DNA from: Collinsella aerofaciens
GTDB taxonomy: Bacteria > Actinomycetota > Coriobacteriia > Coriobacteriales > Coriobacteriaceae
Reading direction: 5' to 3'
NCBI RefSeq assembly: GCF_015555045.1
Contig: NZ_JADNJQ010000021.1
Coordinates: forward strand, 1-39,675
DNA length: 39,675 nucleotides
Shown: one piece after another, positions 8,037 to 16,635 of the stretch
How positions within the stretch are numbered: position 1 is the first letter of the stretch
Layout of the letters: the number at the start of each line of letters is the position of its first letter
Made by a program: the position numbers and the translations under genes
Notes under the pieces: generated by a model
Database searches by the model: none
What the model was told of the DNA's origin: nothing
What the model saw: only the letters and a program-made list of their open reading frames with translations

Positions 8037-8378
8037 GCTACCTCCAACTTATACGAATTTACGTATGTCTAGAATAACACGCTGACGTGCGCAAACCCTT
8101 ACTTTATGCAGGAAAAGCACACAACTCCGATAGGTAAGAGTATTCGATAACAGGCGCAGCTCATTCACACCTTTATGCATTTTCAACGCCTGCATAATCT
8201 GCAGGCAGACTGGCATCTTTGAGTGACTCCATACAAGCTGTAGTCAATTTTGTGCATATGCAATATCGATTGGCTTTACCCTGCGACGGTGCCCGTCGCT
8301 TGTGATAGAGTGCTACAAACTCTGGCTTTTGCCCTACGAGTGACCAAGAGCTCGGGGGCTTTAACACAAGGAGGATCT
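8037..8378. promoter_or_regulatory. Divergent intergenic region between carD-like gene and argS
   Basis: This 342-base gap must carry promoters for two divergent genes. I see a 7-bp perfect hairpin GCCTGCA/TGCAGGC (8188-8194 with 8200-8206) but no T-box motif, although argS leaders in some bacteria carry one. A reading frame in phase with argS continues upstream to 8250 but lacks coding character. No promoter is convincing enough to name. Confidence 0.4.
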
Positions 8379-10232
8379 ATGCCCGAGAAGATTGAAGAGC
8401 TGGTACGCGCTGCGCTTGCTGCGGCCCAGGAGGCCGGCGACCTTTCCGCATTTGAACTTGACGATTGCGCTATCGAGCGACCGGCTGACACTTCTCATGG
8501 CGAGTGGACCTCTACCATGGCCCTGAAGTCCGCCAAGCTGGCCCATTGCGCCCCGCGCAAGATCGCCGAGGCCATCGTTGCCCATATGCCCGAGGACCCC
8601 GCGATCGAGAAGGTCGAGATCGCAGGCCCCGGCTTCATCAACTTCTACCTCTCCGTTGCCGTCAAGAATGCCATCTTTGGCGAGGCTCGCGAGAAGGGCA
8701 TGGACTTCGCTAAGTCCAACGTCGGTGGTGGCCTGAAGACCCAGGTCGAGTTCGTTTCCGCCAACCCCGTCGGCCCCATGCACATCGGTCACGGCCGCTG
8801 GGCCGCGCTGGGCGATTCGCTCTGCCGCGTTATGGACCATGCCGGTTACGACATCCAGCGTGAGTTCTACATCAACGACCACGGCTCTCAGATGAACACC
8901 TTCGGCAACTCCATCAGCACGCGCTATATGCAGCTTGCCGACATCATCGCCAAGCAGGGCGTGGATATCGACGAGGCTCACAAGCTGCTGATCGCAGACC
9001 GCGACGCCTTCGTTGCCGACGAGAACGACGAGCATCCCGAGACCCATCCGTACCAGGACAACTTTGCCGAGACCCTGGGCAAGGACTCCTATGGCGGCGA
9101 CTACATTATCGACGAGGCCGCCGAGTTCTGGCGCACCGACGGCGATAAGTGGGTCAACGCCGATCCTCAGGAGCGCATGGAGAGCTTCCGCGAGCGCGGC
9201 TATGTGAAGATGGTCGACAACATGCGCGACCTCTGCCACGCCGTCAATTGCGACTTCGATCGTTGGTACTCCGAGCGTTCGCTGTACGTGAAGGACACCG
9301 AGGGCGAGACCGCCGGCACCTCTGCCGTCGACCGCGCTTTTGAGAAGCTCGACAAGATGGGCTACCTCTACACCAAGGACGGTGCCCTGTGGTTCCGCTC
9401 CACCGACCTGGGCGATGACAAGGACCGCGTCCTGATCAAGTCCGACGGCGAGTACACCTACTTCGCCTCCGACGTTGCCTATCACTGGGATAAGTTCCAG
9501 CGCGTCGACCACGTCATCGACATCTGGGGCGCCGACCACCACGGCTACATCGAGCGCGTCCGCTGCGTCTGCGACGCTCTGGGTTACCCCGGCAAGTTTG
9601 AGGTTCTGCTGGGCCAGCTCGTCAACCTGCTGCGTAACGGCAAGCCCGTCCGTATGTCCAAGCGCAAGGGCACCATGGTGACCCTGCAGGAACTCGTCGA
9701 CGAGGTCGGCTCCGATGCCGCTCGCTACACGCTCATCTCCAAGAGCTCCAACCAGATGGTCGACTTCGATATCGAGGCCGTTAAGAAGCGCGACAACTCC
9801 AACCCGGTGTACTACGTGCAGTACGCTCACGCCCGCGTGTGCTCCATTCTGCGCCGTGCCGCCGACGTTACGCCCGAGCAGGCTGACGAGATGGGCATGA
9901 AGGCCGTTGCCGCCAAGGCCATCGGTGAGAACGTCGATTACTCGCTGCTGACCGACCCGACCGAGCTCGCCCTTTCGCGTAAGCTCAATGAGCTCACCGA
10001 CCTCATCGCCAGCTGCGCTCGCGACCGCGCCCCGTTCCGTCTGACGCACTTTGCCGAGGAACTCGCCGGCGACTTCCACAGCTTCTACGCTGCCTGCCAG
10101 GTTTTGCCGAGCGAGGGCCGTCCCGTCGACCCCGAGCTTTCGCGCGCCCGTCTGGCCGCTTGCGATGCCGTCCGCGTGACGCTCGCCCTGGTGCTCACCC
10201 TCGTTGGCGTTTCCGCGCCCGAGCAGATGTAA
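8379..10232 (+). CDS. argS: Arginyl-tRNA synthetase
   Basis: A 617-residue class I aminoacyl-tRNA synthetase that charges tRNA-Arg. The HIGH signature appears as PMHIGHGRW near residue 134 and the KMSKS signature as VRMSKRKGTM near residue 425. The N-terminal add-1 domain covers about residues 1-110, and the C-terminal DALR anticodon-binding domain begins around residue 495. The start at 8379 is preceded by AAGGAGG at ideal spacing; an in-frame codon at 8250 would add 43 unlikely residues. A clear terminator at 10279 ends a monocistronic unit. Confidence 0.97.
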   Translation: MPEKIEELVRAALAAAQEAGDLSAFELDDCAIERPADTSHGEWTSTMALKSAKLAHCAPRKIAEAIVAHMPEDPAIEKVEIAGPGFINFYLSVAVKNAIFGEAREKGMDFAKSNVGGGLKTQVEFVSANPVGPMHIGHGRWAALGDSLCRVMDHAGYDIQREFYINDHGSQMNTFGNSISTRYMQLADIIAKQGVDIDEAHKLLIADRDAFVADENDEHPETHPYQDNFAETLGKDSYGGDYIIDEAAEFWRTDGDKWVNADPQERMESFRERGYVKMVDNMRDLCHAVNCDFDRWYSERSLYVKDTEGETAGTSAVDRAFEKLDKMGYLYTKDGALWFRSTDLGDDKDRVLIKSDGEYTYFASDVAYHWDKFQRVDHVIDIWGADHHGYIERVRCVCDALGYPGKFEVLLGQLVNLLRNGKPVRMSKRKGTMVTLQELVDEVGSDAARYTLISKSSNQMVDFDIEAVKKRDNSNPVYYVQYAHARVCSILRRAADVTPEQADEMGMKAVAAKAIGENVDYSLLTDPTELALSRKLNELTDLIASCARDRAPFRLTHFAEELAGDFHSFYAACQVLPSEGRPVDPELSRARLAACDAVRVTLALVLTLVGVSAPEQM

Positions 10233-10278
10233 TCATCGAGTCATTTGACCGTGTAGGTTCGGCTTTGCTGAGCCCTAT

Positions 10279-10311
10279 AAGCCCGATCTCCATGCGGAGG
10301 TCGGGCTTTTT
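10279..10311 (+). terminator. Intrinsic terminator of argS
   Basis: A 13-bp stem (10279-10291 with 10296-10308, one G-T pair) with the loop ATGC is followed by a run of T. It lies 47 bases after the argS stop. Confidence 0.85.
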
Positions 10312-10357
10312 GCATAAACGCCGGCGTGTTGACGAATTTGGAACTGCTGGAAATACG

Positions 10358-10507
10358 AAACTATGCCGGTTTACTACGATGAATTGAGATATTCCAACCA
10401 CGCCGGCTTTTCGCTAGAAAGTGCAAGGCATCTACCTGCGGTTTTAGTTCAACAAGTTTCGGAGTGGTCGCGGTTGAGCGATTCATCGTAGTAAACCGCC
10501 ATAGTTT
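10358..10507. repeat. Long inverted-repeat element, possible MITE
   Basis: Left arm 10358-10384 and right arm 10481-10507 are complementary at 26 of 27 positions, with a 96-base interior. A second partial palindrome, GCCGGCGTG/CACGCCGGC, overlaps the left arm from about 10320 to 10405. No coding frame is seen. The size and arms suggest a non-autonomous mobile element or a structured RNA. Confidence 0.55.
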
Positions 10508-10545
10508 TGGCGGAGGCAGTCAGATTTGTGGGTGTTAAACCAAAG

Positions 10546-10586
10546 AGTGTCCCTTTTGACTAGTCGTTTAAGAACGTCCCCAATGA
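10546..10586. repeat. REP-like element, degenerate copy
   Basis: On the minus strand this contains TTGGGGACGTTC followed at a distance by GGGACACTCTTT. It matches the layout at 3909-3953, where TTGGGGACGTTC is followed by GGGGACTCTCTTT. It lies just upstream of the rho promoter. Confidence 0.4.
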
Positions 10587-10591
10587 CTAAG

Positions 10592-10619
10592 TTGCAGGTG
10601 GCGGCGGTTGTGTTACACT
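10592..10619 (+). promoter_or_regulatory. Candidate rho promoter
   Basis: TTGCAG (10592-10597) and TACACT (10614-10619) are separated by 16 bases. This would give a 5' untranslated leader of roughly 135 bases before rho. A long leader is consistent with the autoregulation by early termination known for rho genes in other bacteria, which is inference here. Confidence 0.5.
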
Positions 10620-10762
10620 AACGCTGCGTATATGACGCAAATATCTCGATACAGATCAATGATGTCCGTCGTTTTGAACGGAACTAGACTGTTTAGCCGC
10701 CCTGAAGGTTTATGCAGGGAGCATGTGATCACAGGGCTTGAAAAGAAAGTTGAGCAAACACT

Positions 10763-13318
10763 GTGTCTGATCAACAGCAAGAAAACGAAATAACGACGAC
10801 GCAAGCCGCTCCCGCTGCACTGGTTGCGTCGGACCAGGTCGCGGCGCCCGCGCAAACCTCGGCTCCTGAGACGCCTAAGGCTGCAACGGCTGAGAAGGCC
10901 GTGCCTGCAACTGGTGAGGAGGCTGCTCCGGCAAAGCCCAAGCGCACGCGCCGCGCGGCCAAGCCTGCCGCTGACGGCGAGGAGGTCACCAATCCCAAGC
11001 GCCGTACCGCGCGCACGACGCGCGCCAAGCGCACCGTTGCAGCTGACTCCTCGGCGCCGATTTCCGATGAGGTCGCGCAGGCACGTGCGTTGGCGCAGAT
11101 TAGCGAGGCTCAGGTGGTGCGCGCCCGCCGTCGTGCTGCCGAGCGCGAGGCCGCGGCTCTGACCGAGCTTGCAGCTCCGTCTGTGCCCGAGACGCCTGCC
11201 GCCACCGAGACCCCTGTCGCCGACCAGCCAACCGAGAAGCCGGTACCGCGCACACGCCGTCGCACGGCTGCTAAGGCCGAGCAGGTTGCCGATCAGGTAA
11301 CCCCCGAGCTCGCTGAGGCTTCGGTCCGTTCCGCGGCAGGGGAGGGCACATCGCCTGTTGAGCCCGCTGCGCCTGCCGAGGCCAGCGAAGTTCCCGTTGT
11401 CGATCCGGCTTTGCGCCCGCACCGTCGCGGTCGCAAGCCCAAGGCTTTCGTCGAGGCCGAGAAGGCCGCAGCCGCAGCCGCCGCCGCTCGGGATGCTGCG
11501 GCGACCGCCGAGCCTGCAACCGCTGCCGACGCGCCCGTCCAGGATGCTACGACTTCCGAGGCCGTTTCTGCTGATGTCGAGCCCGCCGACGTCCGCCCTG
11601 GTCGCAGCCATCGTACTGCTGCTAAGCGCACGTCCAAGGCCAAGGCTGCCAAGAAGGGTGCGTCCGAGGATTCCGCCGAGACGACCGCCGATGCATCGAT
11701 TGATGCCGCCGAGCCCCAGGACGTCGAACAGCCTGTGTCCGAAAAGCCCAAGCGTGGTCGTAAGAAGTCCGCTAAGGCCAAGGCGTCCGAGCAGCGGGCT
11801 GATGTCGAAGCGCAGGTCGATTCCGGCGCCGAGGCCAATGACGCCGCTGCGGCCAATGCCGACGCCGCCGCAACCGATGGCGCCGCGCCCGCCGAGGCCG
11901 AAGACGGCGCTCGCCCCAACCGTCGCCAGCACAAGCGCAACGAGGAGCGCAACGAGCGCAAGGACGAGCGCAACAACGACCGTCGCAACCGCCAGCGCGA
12001 TCGCAAACAGCGCAACAAGGAGCGCAACGCCGCCCCCACCGAGCCCACGCTTTCGCGCGAGGAGCTCGCTGCCATGAAGGTCGCCGAACTGCGCGAGAAG
12101 GCCAAGGGGTTCGAGATCGAGACGACCGGCAAGAAGAAAGCCGAGCTCGTCGAGGAGATCTACGTCACCGCCGCGAAGGCCGAGGGCTTCCGCGACATCA
12201 AGGGCATTCTGCAGATTCGCCCGGACAGCTCCGGCATCATCCACGCCCATGGCTACATGAAGTCCAACGACGACGCCTTCGTGCCCGCCTACCTCATCCG
12301 CTCCGCGCGCCTGCGCACGGGCGACGTCATCGAGGGCTCGCTGCGCCCTTCGCGCGGCGGCGACAAGCGCGCCGGCCTCGCCAAAATCACGACCGTCAAC
12401 GGTCTGGATCCCGAGCAGATTCGCAATCGCCCCAAGTTTGGTGACCTCACCCCGGTCTATCCCAACGAGCCGCTGCGCATGGAGCACGGCAAGGACTCCA
12501 TTACCGGTCGCGCCATCGACATCGTGTCGCCGATCGGCAAGGGTCAGCGTGGCCTGATCGTGTCCCCGCCTAAGGCCGGCAAGACCACGATCCTCAAGAA
12601 GATCTGCCAGTCTATCTCGATTAACAACCCCGAGGTACACCTCATCTGCCTGCTCGTCGACGAGCGCCCCGAAGAGGTCACCGATATGCAGCGTTCCATC
12701 AAGGGCGAGGTTGTGGCGTCGACCTTCGATATGCCCGCCGACAACCACACTCGTGTGGCAGAGCTCGTCATCGAGCGCGCCAAGCGCATCGTGGAGCTGG
12801 GTGGCGACGTCGTGGTGGTGCTCGACTCCATCACGCGTCTTGCCCGCGCCTACAACTTGGCGGCGCCCGCCTCGGGCCGCATCCTTTCGGGCGGCGTCGA
12901 TTCGGCGGCCCTGTATCCGCCCAAGCGCTTCCTGGGCGCAGCCCGTAATATCGAGAACGGTGGCTCGCTCACCATCCTGGCCTCTGCCCTCATCGACACC
13001 GGTTCCAAGATGGACGAAGTCATCTTTGAGGAGTTCAAGGGCACCGGCAACATGGAGCTTAAGCTCGACCGCGATCTTGCCGACCGTCGTATCTTCCCGG
13101 CCATTGACCCCGTTGCCTCCGGTACGCGCAACGAGGATCTGCTGGTCGACGAGCAGATGCGCCCGTTTGTCTTTGGCCTGCGTCGCATTCTTGCCGGCAT
13201 GAACAACACCGAGCGCGCAGCCGCATCGTTTATCAAGGGCCTTAAGGGCACCAACACCAACCAGGAGTTCCTGGTGCGTTCGGCCAAAAAGCACAGCGAC
13301 TACGAGCAGACGTTCTAG
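10763..13318 (+). CDS. rho: Transcription termination factor Rho with long N-terminal extension
   Basis: An 851-residue Rho, about twice the size of the E. coli protein. Residues 1-425 are low-complexity, rich in Ala, Lys, Arg, Glu and Pro, with TRRAAKP-like motifs and a strongly basic RNRQRDRKQRNKERN stretch just before the conserved part. The Rho_N/SAP domain begins near 428 (LSREELAAMKVAELREK), the RNA-binding cold-shock-like fold follows, Walker A is PPKAGKTT near 601, and Walker B is VVVVLDSITR near 682. The C-terminus is complete. The start is GTG with only a weak ribosome site. Insertions like this occur in actinobacterial Rho, where basic extensions add RNA contacts, and disordered ones can drive condensate formation in some bacteria. 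Confidence 0.96.
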   Translation: MSDQQQENEITTTQAAPAALVASDQVAAPAQTSAPETPKAATAEKAVPATGEEAAPAKPKRTRRAAKPAADGEEVTNPKRRTARTTRAKRTVAADSSAPISDEVAQARALAQISEAQVVRARRRAAEREAAALTELAAPSVPETPAATETPVADQPTEKPVPRTRRRTAAKAEQVADQVTPELAEASVRSAAGEGTSPVEPAAPAEASEVPVVDPALRPHRRGRKPKAFVEAEKAAAAAAAARDAAATAEPATAADAPVQDATTSEAVSADVEPADVRPGRSHRTAAKRTSKAKAAKKGASEDSAETTADASIDAAEPQDVEQPVSEKPKRGRKKSAKAKASEQRADVEAQVDSGAEANDAAAANADAAATDGAAPAEAEDGARPNRRQHKRNEERNERKDERNNDRRNRQRDRKQRNKERNAAPTEPTLSREELAAMKVAELREKAKGFEIETTGKKKAELVEEIYVTAAKAEGFRDIKGILQIRPDSSGIIHAHGYMKSNDDAFVPAYLIRSARLRTGDVIEGSLRPSRGGDKRAGLAKITTVNGLDPEQIRNRPKFGDLTPVYPNEPLRMEHGKDSITGRAIDIVSPIGKGQRGLIVSPPKAGKTTILKKICQSISINNPEVHLICLLVDERPEEVTDMQRSIKGEVVASTFDMPADNHTRVAELVIERAKRIVELGGDVVVVLDSITRLARAYNLAAPASGRILSGGVDSAALYPPKRFLGAARNIENGGSLTILASALIDTGSKMDEVIFEEFKGTGNMELKLDRDLADRRIFPAIDPVASGTRNEDLLVDEQMRPFVFGLRRILAGMNNTERAAASFIKGLKGTNTNQEFLVRSAKKHSDYEQTF

Positions 13319-13355
13319 GTTGTCATCCACACGCAGCGATAGCCATCAATGCGAT

Positions 13356-13387
13356 AAAGGGTCGGGGCTTTGAGCCTCGGCCCTTTT
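13356..13387 (+). terminator. Intrinsic terminator of rho
   Basis: A 14-bp stem with two G-T pairs and a 3-base loop is followed by four T, 38 bases after the rho stop. Confidence 0.75.
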
Positions 13388-13631
13388 CCATATCGCCGCT
13401 CCGCGCTTATTTTTAACCATAAGACCGACGAGCAGCAGGTTTCCCGTTTCAATCCGACATCGTCGCTTGCAATCGACGGGGCGGTTTCGCATAATAGCTT
13501 TTAAGCTTCGCGACGGAAAACGCAGATGAAACGAACCATATACCGTTGCTTTGGGGCATAGCCCCGCTTCATCTTCTCTCGCGCAGCCAACTGAATGATG
13601 CGATTTGGGTGCTGGAAGATGGGGAGAGCTC

Positions 13632-15032
13632 ATGGCTTCTTCTGATGCAACACAACGAGCAGTCCTTGCCGGACTTTCGTGCGGGATCGGCCTTGCCGCT
13701 CCCGTGGTTATGTATGCCGCGACGCTACCGTTTTCGTCTGTGAACGAGACGGTCGTGGCGGGTGCGGTTCCCTTCGCCGTGGGCGCGGTGGCGGGCGTGG
13801 GTATCTATGCCGCCTCGCTGGGTATCTCCGAGTATCGTGCGCAGCGTGAAGAGCGTCTGTTCCAGCCCGATGCCATGGGCGGTGCCGCCAATCTCAATCA
13901 GCATCAAAGCGAGTTCAAGACCGCCTCGATTCCAGCTCAGCAGCAGGATGCGACTCCTTACGCTGCGGCTTCTGCTTCTCAGGCTCGGGCGGAGCAGTCT
14001 ACCTCGGCATTCCTTTCCGGCCTGACTGGTGCGTTCCAGCGCCGTCATGCCGATGATGGTGTCCCTACCATCGCTCGAGCCGCAGATGCTATGGACGAAG
14101 ACGAGGCTTGGTCTATGATCGACAGCATGCTCGACGACGATTCGCCGGTGAGCTGCGACCCTGCACACTCGCGCGACGTCTATCAAGTCGCCATCGACGA
14201 GCTCACCAACGGCGGGCAGACCGGCTCCTTCAATCGCGACGACATCGCCGCCGCGGCACGCGCCGTGTCTGGTTCCCAGGCCGCCCCTGCGGGCAGCACG
14301 GCGGCTTTCGTGGCACTCGTTGCCAACGCGGCAGCCAATAACGCCTACAACGCTACCTCGGCGGACGCGAACGCTTCTGCCGACAATTCGTACGTTGATG
14401 AAGCCATGACTGCGGACGAGGAGGCCGTTGCCGCCCGCCGTGCCGCCGAAAGCTCATTGTGGGGCGCTCCTGCCCAGCAGCAGGCGGCTGAGGCTGTGCC
14501 GTACAATGCAAACCTCGCCAGCATGCCTATCATCTCCGGTGCCGCGGACATCGATCTCGATGACCTCGATGAGCCTGCAGCCATCACCGCATCGATTGAT
14601 GCCCAAGATCGCATCGACACCGGCGACCTTCCGGACGCCTCGCTCGAGGTTGATGTTCCCATGGCCGATTACTCGGGCCACGAGGACATGTGGGCCGCCG
14701 CCACCGCGATTCTGGATGAGATTGACGAGCCCGCTCCTGTTGCAGCGCCCGCTCCCGTCGCTGCCCCTCAGCCTGCTGCCCCCGCCTATGTCGGCCGTCA
14801 CAGCGCTGTGTTCCCCGAGGATACCGCCCGTATCTCGCGCGAGAGCATCGAGCGGGCCGAGGCTATTGCCGCCGGCATTATGGAAAACCGTCGTCACGAG
14901 CGCGTCAATCAGATCCTCGAGGAAGAGATCGAGCGCCTGCAGTCCTCTACCGCCAAGCGTACGGGCCGTGCCTATCTGAGCGTTATCGAGGGCGGTACCG
15001 CCAGCTTCGCGCCGCTCCGCGCGGAGGCATAA
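13632..15032 (+). CDS. Unknown membrane protein with disordered C-terminal region
   Basis: A 466-residue protein of no recognised family. Two hydrophobic helices near residues 12-32 and 42-62 anchor it. The following 350 residues are acidic, Ala/Asp/Ser-rich and probably disordered, with a Pro/Ala repeat (APVAAPAPVAAPQPAAP). A short helical, charged segment near the end (RRHERVNQILEEEIERLQ) could be a coiled-coil interaction site. I chose the ATG at 13632, preceded by GGGGAGAG; an upstream TTG is less likely. It is followed after 7 bases by the VanZ-like gene and so is probably cotranscribed with it. The 244-base gap upstream, after the rho terminator, holds no gene that I can see. Confidence 0.7.
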   Translation: MASSDATQRAVLAGLSCGIGLAAPVVMYAATLPFSSVNETVVAGAVPFAVGAVAGVGIYAASLGISEYRAQREERLFQPDAMGGAANLNQHQSEFKTASIPAQQQDATPYAAASASQARAEQSTSAFLSGLTGAFQRRHADDGVPTIARAADAMDEDEAWSMIDSMLDDDSPVSCDPAHSRDVYQVAIDELTNGGQTGSFNRDDIAAAARAVSGSQAAPAGSTAAFVALVANAAANNAYNATSADANASADNSYVDEAMTADEEAVAARRAAESSLWGAPAQQQAAEAVPYNANLASMPIISGAADIDLDDLDEPAAITASIDAQDRIDTGDLPDASLEVDVPMADYSGHEDMWAAATAILDEIDEPAPVAAPAPVAAPQPAAPAYVGRHSAVFPEDTARISRESIERAEAIAAGIMENRRHERVNQILEEEIERLQSSTAKRTGRAYLSVIEGGTASFAPLRAEA

Positions 15033-15039
15033 CTTCTGT

Positions 15040-15489
15040 ATGGTTAAGATCAATCGAAAATGGGCGGTTGTTACCTGCCTGATGGCGCTCTTGATCTGGG
15101 GCAATTCGCTGGTTCCCGGCTCGGGGTCGGGCTCGCTGAGCCTAACGGTCATGGAAGCTATCCGCGGTTTCCTGCACGGCGTGGGACTTCCATATGAATG
15201 GGTGACCAACTTTGTTGTTCGCAAGTGCGCGCATTTTACCGAGTATATGGTGCTCGGCATCCTGGCAACGCACGCCTTTGATTTTGAGGGCCGGCGCACC
15301 TTTGACGTGCTGCTGCCCACGGCGGTGTTCCTGCTGCTGATTCCCTCGATCGACGAGACGATTCAGCTCTTTGTGCCGGGACGCGCCGGCATGATCACCG
15401 ATGTGATGATCGACTGCTGTGGAGCGGCAACGGGCGTTGTGCTTCGATATCTCTTACGGTGGCTGATGTGCGCCAAAAAAGCCGCCTAG
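15040..15489 (+). CDS. VanZ-like membrane protein
   Basis: A 149-residue protein with an N-terminal and three further hydrophobic segments. The motifs RKCAHFTEYMVLG, DETIQLFVPGRAG and VMIDCCGAATG are the hallmarks of the VanZ family. VanZ itself raises teicoplanin resistance in enterococci, but most chromosomal members have no known role, so no resistance is inferred. The gene follows the unknown membrane protein by 7 bases. Its stop codon lies inside the bidirectional terminator. Confidence 0.85.
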   Translation: MVKINRKWAVVTCLMALLIWGNSLVPGSGSGSLSLTVMEAIRGFLHGVGLPYEWVTNFVVRKCAHFTEYMVLGILATHAFDFEGRRTFDVLLPTAVFLLLIPSIDETIQLFVPGRAGMITDVMIDCCGAATGVVLRYLLRWLMCAKKAA

Positions 15490-15521
15490 GACGTATTGTT
15501 TGGTCCTAGGCGGCCTTTTTT
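15475..15521. terminator. Bidirectional terminator overlapping the VanZ-like stop
   Basis: A perfect 12-bp stem (15481-15492 with 15503-15514) is flanked by six A on the left and six T on the right, so it can serve both the VanZ-like operon and the opposed ROK kinase gene. Confidence 0.85.
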
Positions 15522-15603
15522 ATTTGAGGGGTTATATGAGGCGTGGTGGCGTCGTTCCGTAGGTTGGATTTGCCGAGCGCGCCACGCCCTGTGGGTGCGT
15601 CTG

Positions 15604-16494
15604 CTACTGAAGCGCCTGTGCGCCCAGGGCCAGGCAGCCCATGATGCCCTGCTTGCCCTCGAGGCTGTTGTTGACAATATAGGAATCGATGTCGTTGACC
15701 TCGGGCGTGACGATATAGCCGTTGAGCATCTCGGCGCACTTTTTGCGTGCGAGCGGCACGATGGGGGTGTGGTCGGCCACGCCGCCGCCGATGATGATCT
15801 TTTGCGGTGCGTAGCACAGCGTGTAGGTCATGAGCGCCTGTGCCAGATAGCCTGCGAGCAGGTCCATGGCCTCCGGGTCATCGGCCATGTCTCCGGCGCT
15901 CTTGCCATCCCAGCGCTTTTTAACGCCAGGGCCGGCGATGAGGCCCTCGAGGCAGTTGTCATGGAAGGGGCAGGCGCTATGCTCGCCGATGGTGTCGCGC
16001 GGGTCGCGCGTGACCAGGATGTGGCCGGCCTCGGGATGCATCATGCCGTGCACGAGCTTACCGCCCGAGAGCACGCCGGCGCCCACGCCGGTGCCGATGG
16101 TCAGGTAGACCACGTCGGTGAGGCCCTGGGCGCAACCAAAGGTGACCTCGCCCAAGCAGGCAACGTTGACGTCGGTGTCGTAGCCACAGGGAATATTGAG
16201 CTCGTTTTGGATGGTGCCCAGCAGATCAAAGTAGCGCCATGCCGTTTTGGGCGTCTCCAGGATCTTGCCGTATTGGGGCGACGCGGGGTTGACTGCGGTG
16301 GGGCCAAAGGCGCCGATGCCCAGCGCGGTGATGCCCTTGTCGGCAAACCATGCATTGACGGCCTCAACGGTCTCCTGCGGGGTCGTGGTCGCGATCTGCT
16401 CACGCTCCAGGACCGTACCGTCTGCATAGCCCGTGGCGCAGACCATCTTGGTGCCGCCGGCCTCGAGCGCTCCAATAAGCTGCTGTTCTGCCAT
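15604..16494 (-). CDS. ROK-family sugar kinase (fructokinase-like)
   Basis: A 296-residue ROK kinase. The phosphate-binding segment is LIGALEAGGTKMVCA at the N-terminus, and the second phosphate motif is IGTGVGAGVLSGGKLVHG. The zinc-binding region is seen as HPEAGHILV followed by CPFHDNCLEGLIAGPG. This subset resembles Firmicute fructokinases, which phosphorylate fructose to fructose-6-phosphate with ATP, but glucokinase or mannokinase activity cannot be excluded. It is transcribed alone, with a candidate promoter at 16533-16560. A GAGAGGAAT ribosome site precedes the ATG. Confidence 0.88.
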   Translation of the reverse strand: MAEQQLIGALEAGGTKMVCATGYADGTVLEREQIATTTPQETVEAVNAWFADKGITALGIGAFGPTAVNPASPQYGKILETPKTAWRYFDLLGTIQNELNIPCGYDTDVNVACLGEVTFGCAQGLTDVVYLTIGTGVGAGVLSGGKLVHGMMHPEAGHILVTRDPRDTIGEHSACPFHDNCLEGLIAGPGVKKRWDGKSAGDMADDPEAMDLLAGYLAQALMTYTLCYAPQKIIIGGGVADHTPIVPLARKKCAEMLNGYIVTPEVNDIDSYIVNNSLEGKQGIMGCLALGAQALQ

Positions 16495-16532
16495 AGTATT
16501 CCTCTCTCTGGGACGAGTTGCTCCGTGACTAG

Positions 16533-16560
16533 AGTATAGGGCTCTAAACTATTTAAGAAA
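16533..16560 (-). promoter_or_regulatory. Candidate promoter of the ROK kinase gene
   Basis: On the minus strand, a good -10 box TATACT (16533-16538) has a weak -35 TTTCTT 16 bases upstream. The distance to the ATG at 16494 is 38 bases. Confidence 0.4.
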
Positions 16561-16570
16561 GCGTTATAAA

Positions 16571-16609
16571 AAGAAGCCTCGCAACGCGGCGGGCGGTGCG
16601 GGGCTTCTT
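16571..16609 (-). terminator. Terminator of the aminotransferase gene
   Basis: A 13-bp stem (16571-16583 with 16597-16609, one G-T pair), read leftward, is followed by a T-rich tract (TTTATAAC). It lies between the aminotransferase stop and the ROK promoter. Confidence 0.75.
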
Positions 16610-16635
16610 TGGTTGCTTTAGTTGCCGGGCCGTCC

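Noticed and set aside
8250-8378. N-terminal extension of argS from an upstream start
   Set aside because: The extra 43 residues do not resemble ArgS, and an ideal AAGGAGG site precedes the ATG at 8379.
10613-13330. A 905-codon open frame antisense to rho
   Set aside because: It mirrors rho codon for codon in a high-GC gene, has no ribosome site or recognisable domain, and rho itself is unmistakable. Similar antisense frames over pncB (992-2536) and argS (8361-10079) are rejected for the same reason.
15040-15489. Glycopeptide resistance determinant
   Set aside because: VanZ-like proteins are common chromosomal proteins; no vanA/vanH/vanX-type genes are nearby, so no resistance is claimed.
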